Below are positions 44,123 through 56,100 of a stretch of 64,000 nucleotides of DNA, in pieces. The notes under the pieces are model-generated. The model was not told where the DNA came from. It saw only the letters and a list, made by a program, of their open reading frames with translations, and did not search any database. The stretch comes from Sipunculus nudus. Its lineage: Eukaryota; Annelida; Sipuncula; Golfingiida; Sipunculidae. The position numbers and the translations under genes were made by a program. The stretch is taken from contig CM049316.1 of the NCBI GenBank assembly GCA_026874595.1, positions 67,668,676 to 67,732,675 on the forward strand, given 5' to 3'. The stretch's first letter is position 1; the number at the start of each line of letters is the position of its first letter.

Positions 44123-47100
44123 AATACAGGTGGCTCCACCAGTCTGCAGAAACTAATAAAAACACTTAATGGTCAATATCCATGCAAAAAATCATGGTGA
44201 TCTCTGCATTAGTTGTTCAGATACTTCAGTTTTTGTATCAAATTGTCCATTATTCTGAGGGATACTTCGGAGTCCTATAGCTTGAAGGATATGGGTAACA
44301 GAGACCTAATTTCAAGTTTCCACAGGCACCTTTCATGGGCCTCCTTGCATGACAAGAATGAAGATTCTAGGTCCAGTTGTTGCGATTTGTACCCTGTTGA
44401 CAGATAACCACATCTTTAAAGGTCTCAAAAAAAAAAAAAATTTGTAAAAATTTGAAAAAAAAATAGAGGTGGCACACCCAGTCTGCAGAAACTGATGGAA
44501 CAGCTCATGATCAATATGTATGCCGAAAATCATGACAATCAGTGTTGTAGTTATTGAAATACTGCAGTTTTTGTATAAAATTTTCCATTATTCTGGGGGG
44601 GGGGGGGATTTTGGACCCATACAGCTTAAAGAATATGGGTAACAGAGACCTAATTTCAAGTTTCCATGGAGACTTTTCATGGGTCTCCCTGTGAGTCAAG
44701 AATGAAGATTCTTGGTCCAGTTTTTATGATTTGTGCCCTGTTAACAGATGGTCATATCTTTAAAGGTCTCAAAAATACAGAAAAATTTCGTAAAAAAAAA
44801 CGAACAACTAGAATACGGGTAGTCGACAAGCGACTACTTGTATCCGCCTAAATCAGAGTGGAACGGGTGAAGTGTTGCATATTAGCATGGATGTCTGCAG
44901 CCAAATTGTGTATGTAGGTTGCGCTACCTACGAAAAAATCCAGAAAGCTCTATACACATGCAAAACTTTGGCCCAATCGGTCAAACGGTTCCAAAGATAT
45001 GAGCTTGGATATCTGCTGCATAAACTAGAATGCAGGTGGCGCCACCTGTCATAAAATCACGAGAGCTGTCGGGGATGTATAAACTTGCAAAATTTTAGGC
45101 AGATATGTCAAACCACTGCCGAGATATGAGTGATTTTATCCCATGGCAGACAAACAGATGGGAGCTGTGCAAACATGGCTGCAGGTGGCGCCACCAGTTT
45201 TGCATATGATAAAGAGCTATGAGAGATTTATACACATGCAAAATTTTGGCCCAATCGGTCAAACGGTTCCCTAGATATGAGCTTGGATGTCTGCAGCGTA
45301 AACTTGATTGTAGGTGGCGCCACCTGTCATAAAATCAGAAAAGCTATCCAGGATGAATAAGCATGCCGAATTTCAGGTGAATTAGTCAAACCACTGCAGA
45401 GATATGAGTGATTTTAACCCAAGGCAGACGAACAGATGGACACTGTGCAAACATGGTTGCAGGTGGTGTCACCATTTTCAGTGTATGTTATAAAGCTCTC
45501 CAAGGGCTACATTTGTGCAAAAAAATTTTCCTGATCGGTCAAACGGTTCCTGAGATATGAGCTTGGATGTCTGCAGCGTAAACGTGAAAGTAGGTGGCGC
45601 CACCTGTCATAAAAATCAGAAAAGCTATCCAGGATGTATACGCATGCCAAATTTCAGGTGAATTAGTCAAGTCACTGCAGAGATATGAGTGATTTTAACC
45701 CAAGGCAGACAAACAGATGGACACTGTGCAAACATGGTTGCAGGTAGTGCCACCATTTTTGGTGTATGTTATAAAGCTCTCCAAGGGCTACATTTGTGCA
45801 AAAGAATTTTCCTGATCGGTCAAACGGTTCCCGAGATATGAGCTTGGATGTCTGCAGTGTAAACGTGAATGTAGGTGATGCCACCTGTCATAAAATCAGA
45901 AAAGCTATCCAGGATGTATACGCATGCCCAATTTCAGGTGAATTAGTCAAGTCACTGCAGAGATATGAGTGATTTTAACCCAAGGCAGACGAACAGATGG
46001 ACACTGTGCAAACATGGTTGCAGGTGGCGCCACCATTTTTGGTGTATGTTATAAAGCTCTCCAAGGGCTACATTTGTGCAAAAGAATTTTCCTGATCGGT
46101 CAAACGGTTCCCGAGATATGAGCTTGGATGTCTGCAGCGTAAACGTGAATGTAGGTTGCGCCACCTGTCATAAAATCAGAAAAGCTATCCAGGATGTTTA
46201 CGCATGCCCAATTTCAGGTGAATTAGTCAAGTCACTGCAGAGATATGAGTGATTTTAACCCAAGGCAGACGAACAGATGGACACTGTGCAAACATGGTTG
46301 CAGGTGGCGCCACCATTTTTGGTGTATGTTATAAAGCTCTCCAAGGGCTACATTTGTGCAAAAAAATTTTCCTGATCGGTCAAACGGTTCCCGAGATATG
46401 TGGGTTTATGTGTGGAAACAGACGCACAAACGGACGCAGAGCGCAAAGGAAAGGTCAGAGGTAAAAAAAAAATCGGGGCGCAGCAGTTCACATGTAACCC
46501 GAACATAATCCCGGGTTTCGGAAAATTCCGCCCAGTGGTTACGGAGGAGTTCTCCGGACACCTACGTGGCCGCGGCGGCGGCGGCGGCGGCGTGCAGCTG
46601 AAAACATAGTATCCGCAAAACTCTGTTTTGGCGGATACAAATACAGGTGGTGCCACCAGTCTGCAGAAACTTATGAAACACTCCATGATCAATATCCATG
46701 CAAACAATTATGGTTATCTCTGCATTAGTTGTTCAGATACTTTAGCTTTTGTATCAAATTTTCCATTATTCTGAGCTGTACTTTGGAGTGCCATAGCTCA
46801 AAGGATATGGGTAACAGAGACCAAATTTCAGGTTTCCATGGAGACTTATCATGGGTCTCCCTGTGTGTCAAGAACGAAGATTCTAGGCCCAGTCGTTACG
46901 ATTTGTACCCTGTTGACAGATAACTACATCCTTAAAGGTCTCAAAAATGGAGAAAACAATTCGTGAACATTGAAAAATACAGGTGGCGCCACCAGTCTAC
47001 ACAAACTGATGAAACATCTCATGATCAATATGTATGTTGAAAATCATGACCATCAGTGATGTAGTTAATGAGATATTGAAGTTTTTGTATGAAATTTTTG

Positions 47101-49600
47101 ACTATTCTGGGGGGTAATTTTGGGCCCCATAGCTCCAAGGATATGGGTAACAGAGACCTAATTTCTGGTTTCCATGGAGATTTTGCATAGGTCTCTCAGT
47201 CTGTCGAAAATGAAGATTCTAGGTCCAGTCGTTACGATTTGTGCCACGCTAACAGATGACAGCATCCTCAAAGGTCTCAAAAATAGAGGAAAAAATCGTA
47301 AAAAATCAAACAGTATAGGTGGCGCCACCAGTCTGCAGGAACTGATCGAACATCTCATGATCAATATGTATGCCAAAAATGAAGACCATCAGTGATGTAG
47401 TTATTGAGATATTGAAGTTTTTGTATGAAATTTTTTACTATTCTGGGGGGTACTTTGGGGCCAGATAGCTCAAAGGATATGGGTAACAGAGACCAAATTT
47501 CAGGTTTCCATGGAGACTTATCATGGGTCTCCCTGTGTGTCAAGAACGAAGATTCTAGGTCCAGTCGTTACGATTTGTACCCTGTTGACAGATAACTACA
47601 TCCTTAAAGGTCTCAAAAATGGAGAAAACAATTCATGAACATTGAAAATACAGGTGGCGCCACCAGTCTGCACAAACTGATGAAACATCTCATGATCAAT
47701 ATGTATGTCGAAAATCATGACCATCAGTGATGTAGTTAATGAGATATTGAAGTTTTTGTATGAAATTTTTGACTATTCTGGGGGGTAATTTTGGGCCCCA
47801 TAGCTTGAAGGATATGGGTAACAGAGACCTAATTTCTGGTTTCCATGGAGACTTTTCATAGGTCTCTCAGTGTGTCGAAAATGAAGATTCTAGGTCCAGT
47901 CGTTACGATTTGTGCCACGCTAACAGATGACAGCATCCTCAAAGGTCTCAAAAATAGAGGAAAAAATCGTAAAAAATCAAACAGTACAGGTGGCGCCACC
48001 AGTCTGCAGGAACTGATCAAACATCTCATGATCAATATGTATGCCAAAAATGAAGACCATCAGTGATGTAGTAATTGAGATATTGAAGTTTTTGTATGAA
48101 ATTTTTTACTATTCTGGGGGGTACTTTGGGGCCCGATAGCTCAAAGGATATGGGTAACAGAGACCTAATTTCTGGTTTCCTAAGAGATTTTTCATGGACC
48201 TCTCAGTGTGTCAAGAATTAAGATTCTAAGTCCAGTCTTTATGATTTGTGCCTTGTTAACAGATGTTCACATTTTTAAAGGTCTCAAAAATAGAGAAAAA
48301 AATTCGTAAAAATTCGAAAAATACAGGTGGCGCCACCAGTCTGCAGGAAGTGATGTAACATCTCATGATCAATATGTATGCCAAAAATCATGACCATCAG
48401 TCATGTAGTTAATGAGATATTGAAGTTTTTGTATGAAATTTTTGACTTTTCTGGGGGGTACTTTGGGGCCACATAGCTTGAAGGATATGGGTAACAGAGA
48501 CCAAATTTCAGGTTTCCAAGGAGACTTATCATGGGTCTCCCTGTGTGTCAAGAACGAAGATTCTAGGTCCAGTCGTTACGATTTGTACCCTGTTGACAGA
48601 TAACTACATCCTTAAAGGTCTCAAAAATGGAGAAAACAATTCGTGAACATTGAAAAATACAGGTGGCGCCACCAGTCTGCACAAACTGATGAAACATCTC
48701 ATGATCAATATGTATGTCGAAAATCATGACCATCAGTGATGTAGTTAATGAGATATTGAAGTTTTTGTATAAAATTTTTGACTATTCTGGGGGGGTAATT
48801 TTGGGCCCCATAGCTCAAAGGATATGGGTAACAGAGACCTAATTTCTGGTTTCCATGGAGACTTTTCATAGGTCTCTCAGTGTGTTGAAAATGAAGATTC
48901 TAGGTCCAGTCGTTACGATTTGTGCCACGCTAACAGATGACAGCATCCTCAAAGGTCTCAAAAATAGAGGAAAAAATCGTAAAAAATCAAACAGTACAGG
49001 TGGCGCCACCAGTCTGCAGGAACTGATCAAACATCTCATGATCAATATGTATGCCAAAAATGAAGACCATCAGTGATGTAGTTATTGAGATATTGAAGTT
49101 TTTGTATGAAATTTTTTACTATTCTGGGGGGTACTTTGGGGCCCGATAGCTCAAAGGATATGGGTAACAGAGACCTAATTTCTGGTTTCCAAGGAGATTT
49201 TTCATGGACCTCTCAGTGTGTCAAGAATTAAGATTCTAAGTCCAGTCTTTATGATTTGTGCCTTGTTAACAGATGTTCACATTTTTAAAGGTCTCAAAAA
49301 TAGAGAAAAAAATTCGTAAAAAATCGAAAAATACAGGTGGCGCCACCAGTCTGCAGGAAGTGATGTAACATCTCATGATCAATATGTATGCCAAAAATCA
49401 TGACCATCAGTCAAGTAGTTAATGAGATATTGAAGTTTTTGTATGAAATTTTTGACTTTTCTGGGGGGTACTTTGGGGCCCCATAGCTCGAAGGATATGG
49501 GTAACAGAGACCTAATTTCTGGTTTCCAAGGAGATTTTTTATGGACCTCTCAGAATCCCAAGTTACAAGGTTCTAGGTCCAGCGGTTACGATTTGTGCCT
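44122..49600 (+). repeat. 336-bp satellite array (split by an insert)
   Basis: The palindrome marks each unit: 44129 and 44468, then after the insert 46646, 46982, 47318, 47653, 47989, 48326, 48662, 48999 and 49336, spaced 335-337 bp. Each unit runs from ATACAGGTGGCGCCACCAGT through GATATGGGTAACAGAGACC to AAAGGTCTCAAAAATAGAG. From 47653 the units form a trimer A-B-C of about 1010 bp repeated twice. Unit 47318 begins like B and ends like C. Confidence 0.9.
44806..46640 (+). mobile_element. Hairpin-ended satellite-cored element, copy 2
   Basis: It runs from AACTAGAATACGGGTAGTCG with the 5' stem-loop to GTATCCGCAAAAC...GTTTTGGCGGATAC and AA. The core is about four tandem units of 280 bp (GCTTGGATGTCTGCAG at 45281, 45561, 45842 and 46122), each with two palindrome sites about 130-150 bp apart. 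(CGG)n precedes the 3' hairpin (about 46569-46590). It sits exactly at a unit boundary of the 336-bp array. Confidence 0.8.
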
Positions 49601-49687
49601 GGTTAACGGACGGACAGACGGACAGACGGACGACGGACAAAGAGTGATCGCTATAGCTCAGATGACTTTCAGTCAGCTGAGCTAAAA

Positions 49688-50071
49688 AACCCTAATATAA
49701 CTTCCTTAGCCACCCGCAGTTGGAATGGTCTATACAACAGTTAATCACGGTACCCCACTTTTTATGTCTATTGCATACTCAGATATCGGATATTACACAG
49801 CTTGAGACTTTCATTGATAAATTAGGTCAGAGTGTACTAAATTTTACATATGCAAATGATCATATCCTAAGGTTTGTAACCATGATATGGATTAAATGTC
49901 ATGTTAAAAGTTTTTTTGGTCTTTCAAGCCTCCCAGGACTTCCTACAAGGAAATCTTTCAGTATTTCACCTTCCATTATATTAATGGAAGAATAAAAAAT
50001 AATATCTTTCTATGTACAAGATATATACAACGTCTATAATACATGAACACATCTCCATTGATCAGGATTCT
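49688..50071 (-). other. Probable SF3B3 3' UTR
   Basis: It lies between the SF3B3 stop codon and the tail of the neighbouring element. No canonical AATAAA is seen on the minus strand, so the transcript end is unresolved. Confidence 0.4.
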
Positions 50072-50116
50072 TCAGAAGGCATATCTTGTCCTGATGTCTT
50101 CCAACTTCTTTGATAC
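50072..50116 (-). CDS. SF3B3: SF3B3 exon p (stop)
   Basis: [14 protein letters not shown] then TGA, the conserved C terminus of the family. Confidence 0.97.
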   Translation of the reverse strand, partial: VSKKLEDIRTRYAF

Positions 50117-53100
50117 CTGTCAATATAAACGCGGCACACATTATACACGGACAAGATGTAAAGGAAACTGTTAAGGACATAACTCAGTAATGACCATAAT
50201 GTACATAGTGTGTGTCACTGAATGTAAATCACCTGAAGGTATGCATCCAATATTCAAGTACACTTTTTTAATTTAGAAAAAGAGAAGAAATTACATTTCC
50301 AAGAGTATAACGTTAATACATTTCCTCTTGAGTTCTGTCTTATGTATGTTTACACAAAATATACAGGAATCACATTCCATATTTTTTTTAAGAAAGGGAA
50401 TGAGCCTCAGAAGAACTTGTTGACTTTAGTGTGCAAGTCTAAAAAAATAAGGCTGATTCAACAGGCTTATATTGCCTTGGTAGAGTTAAGTGCTCTGTCT
50501 CAGGCTGCTTCCTGATCTATAAGCAAATATGAAAATTCATTAACGCATTTAACAATCACACTAAGAATCCCAAATGTATTTTTATAACAAAGATGACTGG
50601 TGCAACACTCACTTCGCTGGGTGTTCTGTCCAGCTCTTCTGCCACAGTCTTCTGTTTGCTGGCGTCCATAGAGTTAAACATCTCACACAAGTCACCATCA
50701 ATCACATTCTGCAAATAATACGTGACACATTCCCTCATACACTGTATCATGTACAAATCCTGAGGGTGCCTTCAGATATGCTGGGTTTGAAGTCTTAAAT
50801 ACTAAATTTTATGGTGTCTCAGAAGGGTTTCCTTACTATTGTAATTTTGAGGACTGCTTAGCTGTGCTTATGGGGTGTTTTATTCACAAAGATTTTTTTT
50901 CAGCAAATTTATTATCCTGAATTCTGCTAGCTGGAAATCCTCACAAATATGAAGCTCCCCACAGTAAGCAACATATTGTTTTTTAACAAAAATATGAAAA
51001 TACAATCTTTTGTAAATTTCAGTGGAGGGCTTTAAGTCAATATTATAAATCTATATTCTGTTATAAATATAAGAACTACCTAAGAGGCACCATAATCTTG
51101 AACACTTAGTAAGTTTTTTCATCAGTGACTATTAACTAATTAAACAATGAATTTTATTTGAGAAATCTGCTTGGACATTCTGAATCATTTTCATATGTGA
51201 AGCAAATAAAAAATCAGAAAAATTATATTGAAAGAAACTATTCATGGGTAACTTTGTGATCATAACACAAACAAGCAAATTTCATGAGCCTAAACAATTT
51301 TTTTCAGGATGAGGAATCTTAACTGTTACATTTGAAATTATCAAAATTATACACATAATCCATGAAATATAAATCAAATTAAAATCAAATTGTTTATTGT
51401 GCAGCAAATTCTCTTTTTAAGAATGGTACCACTGCTAAACTGATAAATATTCATCATAAAAGAAGGGTTACCTTGACTGGGAAGTAAAAGGATCTAAATG
51501 CGAGGTGATCCCGTCCACATAGCGGAGACATCTCTGATCTCATGTGCATCTCAAGGTGCTGTAAGAAGTCATGGTCCTGTGAACAGAAAACAAATTGTTC
51601 AATTTATTAAAACGTATGAAAAATTTGCTGACCTATGCAAAATATAAACAAAAGAACAATAAATGTCAATGCAAAAGAAGATTCTCTTCCAAAGTGACTG
51701 TTCAGATGATCTAAAGCAGCTTACAAATAGTCATGGAGCTTAACTCGAGGATCCCAAACTTGCCATGACGTCAGGTCAGGTCAAAGAATGATTTTAATGG
51801 CTACAATTAAGATTTTATCGCTTTCTTTAAGCCAGAATTCCTCAAGAAAAAATCTTTTCATTTTGCCAAATTCATCTGCTATTTTGAAATTTTTACTCAA
51901 AGTCATTTGTATAAACCCAATTTTTGACCGAATATCAAAGTGTGCAATCCTAATGAAGACATTTTGCCAATTCAGTTCTACACAAAACAAATTGTATTCT
52001 CTGGTTTTCTGAGGTAAAATAATGCAAAACTTTAAATGTGCTCTCCCCAGTACTTTTATGAAAGGAACCATAGTTTATATAGTAATATTATATGGTTAAA
52101 GCATCCCTGGGAATCAAAATAAGGTAGAAATTAAAAACTACAATTCCAAATGAGAAGAAGAGCCCAGAACCACCATACCTCAACACAATGCCATTTTTAT
52201 TTAAGAAGTACTTACCTCATGAGATGTGAAGGGAACCAGCATACCGATTCCTCCGGAGAGACTGGTGTACACCAGTGATTCAGACCCACCGGGGATTAAG
52301 GTGGCCTTTTGTAACGACGTGATCACTTCCTCCACATGGAAATTACATACTGTGTCAGCCTGGAACAGCAAAATATACTCCAAAATTAGTAAAATTAACG
52401 TTCTACTTAACTAAAACTTTACTTTCAAAGGATAAAATCTTCTGATTTTACAGAACATTATGTACTGAAATAATTAAAATGTATTGAAGTAATCAGTGGC
52501 AGTGAGCTACAAGTTATCCCTCATAGACATTACCACAGAAAATTTGTTACTGCTCACTAGCCTCACAGATACCACTAGTCTTATACACAAGGTAGACTTA
52601 TATTATGATGTAAGTCATCCAGCTTTCCTAACTTAATATATATTTTACTTTAAAATCTTCTTGTTCCTTATTTCTTATTGTCTTTCTCAGGAACCTTTGA
52701 TCAAGTGACATTTATGATAGATAGAATGATTTTGAAAGGTGATTGGAAAATATAAAACATCAACATTTTTTTGCCATTAAAAACGGGAAGTACATATAAA
52801 CATTCTGTAACATAAAAATCACAAGTATTAGCTTACTTTTTGTGATGCACCACTGAGCAGTCCTCTGTCCCATAATGCTTTGTTTCCAGTTGGATCTTCA
52901 TCCACGTCATCTGAGATGTCTGGTGGCAATCGGATCTGAAAGAGATGTGAAAAATAAAGCTAGGCTTTACCCCAATACACAGAACCGCAAGGTAGAAACA
53001 CTACTGAAATACAAAGTTACAAACACAATTACAATCCAGCCAATCAATCTTTGTAAATATGATCTCAAACCAATGATAATAAGTTTTTTATTATTATTTA

Positions 53101-56100
53101 ATATTCTTATTTAGAATTCAATGATATCAGAGTTTTTTTTTATATTATTTATTATTTTTGTTTAAGCAATTGTAACAGAAGTTCTTTTTTATTTATTATT
53201 TTTAATTATTTTTATTTAGAAATGTTTGTTCTTTATTATTTTTTTAGTTAATTTATTATTTTCTGTATTAAAGAATGACCATTTGCATTTCTATAACAAG
53301 ATTTTACAAACTGAGACAGGAAAATTGAAAATCAGACCCTGGTGAACCTTTTACTTACTATTGCAATGTTTCCAAACTTGTCAGCTCCTGCCATGGTGTC
53401 ATAGTCTAACATACATGCACTTGTGATCCAGCGAGGGTTAGTGTCATCAGCGAAGATGATGAGCTGATTTTCTTGCCGTCGGTACCGCAGAAAGTGGAAG
53501 CTGTCCTGGATGTCGGCCACGACAATACGGTTTCCCATTGTGTAGATGCCCACCACAAAGTTTGGTATATGCTACAACAAAAAGTTTTAACAGCCAATAT
53601 ATAAAACAATGATCATCAATGCCCAGACAGATTTGTCCTTTACTCTGTGATCCATAGTATACTTGGAAAACTGAGGTCATCTGAAGTTACATCATTTTAT
53701 AGAAATTCACTCATGAGCTTCCAAACAGCAATTTCTTTTAAGACAGCAACAGGCTGATTTTAGAGGAATGCACTTAGACTGGCACTTTTAGCTTTCAACT
53801 GCACAATGTCATATCCTTATGAAGGCTTCCTTGCTTTACTGACAGGGGTTGTGCTAATCCAATGCCATCTGTTGAAAAATTAATATTAAAAAAAAAATAA
53901 AGCATGGTTGTTGGTTTCTTGTGTTTCAGAGATAATAAAGCTGAGACACACTGTTAAACATATAAACCTTGCAGATATAGGAAAATCTGATTAAAAATAT
54001 TCAAATTAACTATTGGAAAACTTAATTAGATATCAAATTAAATTTGGTAAAACATTTACCTTATTTTCACATTTTCTTAGCAACTTCTTCTTGCCCATAT
54101 CATAGATTCGCATGTATTTTCCGACCCCTATGAGAACACGGCCTTGGAATGGTGCAATGGCTGATGGGATATCATCGACTGGTGTGCGGTGAACCAGTTC
54201 CAGTTTTTCTCCTCCATTCACTAGCTGGTACACATATACATAACCTCCAGAACATGACCTTGGGTTTAGTACCAGATCCTTAACTGTTCCAACCAAAACA
54301 AACTGTTCGTCCCCACGGTTCGCAAATTTCACCATAGCAATGCTGCAAGACACAGAGTCATGTGTGTTTATTCACTGGAAGAAATAAACCCCTCATTAAT
54401 GTGAATGGCAAATTCAAACACAGTATCATGTGGTCATTCTTAACTCTTGTTGCATTTTAAGAAATGTGCATTTTATTTAAAATGTCCATTATTATTCTGC
54501 AACATTACATTTGTTATGCTGGATTTATCAGTAATGCGCTTACTACATGAACCCTTACAGTCTCAAAATAAGGATTTCTGATTTATTTCATGCATTTATA
54601 TAATATTATATACCACACCTTACACGTCATTAATAATGAAATAATATTAACTAGTAATCTATTTTACACACCAACACAACTGTTTTGTATATAATAGTAT
54701 AACTTTGTATTGTACAGGACTGACTCAGCCAAAGCATAAAGTAATAATAATATTACAATATTATATCTAATATTATGTATGGTTAACCTCAGTGCTCTTT
54801 ATGATTCTTGTTACCCAATGTTTACCTGATGACAGAAATAACAATTCTTGACAGTAACACTTCCAATAGAAATTACCTGTATGCAGCTTCATTCTGTTCA
54901 AGATCGATTTTATCTAGTGTATCTCCGTTGATGGGATTGATCACCCTTATACATGATGCCCACATCCCCGGCCCTGCCTTGGGAGCCCCAAACGTATCCT
55001 CTGGCAAGTTCTCCGACAAGAACGCAGCAGCCATCTCCGCCGCCAGCTCCTGCTCCTCTTCTCCTGCTGCTTCCACCATTTCCTGAGAGACGATTTAAAT
55101 TTTAAATCTGAATGCATGGCAAGTGTCCTGTGATACTATATCTCATAGCTAAATGTGCACTAAGAATATAGGCCTCCATGAATCAGTGATAGGCATAATA
55201 TTAACAAAACAGCAGAGTGACGTTTATCCAAAAAACTTGGGGGGGGGGAGACGGTTTTGTTTGGATAAATGATAGCTCAAATAAAGGGTTTCCTACAGAT
55301 TCTGTTGTTCTGATTTATGTTAAACAATCAAATATTCAGTTTTCAATTTCAGATATTTTTTTTATAAATAGTGCTCTACTGTAATTATTTAATACAATTT
55401 GTCTCCTTCAGTACATCTTGATGTAGATATATAAAAAAATTGATCATATCAGAAATACAGCTACAAGAAACAGAATTATTAGTTCACTGGATGTTATATT
55501 ATTATTTTGCCATTTACTATAACATAAATATACGGTTCTATAAATCTATCAAAATATGTATTTTTACATCAAAATGGGTATACAAAAATCATTTTAACAG
55601 AAGAATACATCACACATGTACATTATTTTTATTTTTTATGTATTTTTATATATAATTTAATGTTTTGAATTTTAAACACTTACCTCTGCCATCTGTTGTT
55701 TGCGCTGCTGTTTTGTGTCATCTGTGTACGCGTTGTGATCTGTCTCTATGACAACCAGGTGGCTGGTATCAGGCGAGATTACAAAACGTCGAGGTGTGAA
55801 CTGTAGCGGTGTGGACACTTGATTAAACACAGCTCCAAGTTTCTCCAAAGCCAAGATTCTAAAAAGGAAATCACAAATCTTGTTAAAGAGAAATATATGT
55901 ACAAGTTAATTCGATATGATGTACATTGAATTTGGAATGTTATGTACTGGAAGGAATTATATTATCACCAAATATGTGAAAAGTTATCATAAGGTTTCAG
56001 AAAGTGACTACTCTTAAAAAAATATTGATTTTATCATTTCTTGAAATCATGAAGATCAAACTGGTGACATGTAATCTTTTTTTCCCCTTAATACAGTTTT

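Larger units (their letters stand above)
42837..49687 (+). mobile_element. CTAA-tail element with satellite core and nested inserts
   Basis: The head is AACAAGTGACCCATGGGTCA then TGACGCTCAGCTG, and the tail is TTTCAGTCAGCTGAGCTAAAA-like at 49668-49687, preceded by GACGGACA repeats. Between them lie about 180 bp of unique head sequence, an inserted hairpin-ended element (43018-44122), array units (44122-44805), a second insert (44806-46640), and the rest of the array (46641-49600). Without the inserts the element would be about 3.9 kb. It is non-coding; short open frames recur with the repeat period. Confidence 0.7.

Noticed and set aside
47158-49685. Recurrent 60-80-codon open frames with similar products
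   Set aside because: They recur because the 336-bp DNA unit recurs, occur on both strands, and show no domain; they are by-products of the satellite.
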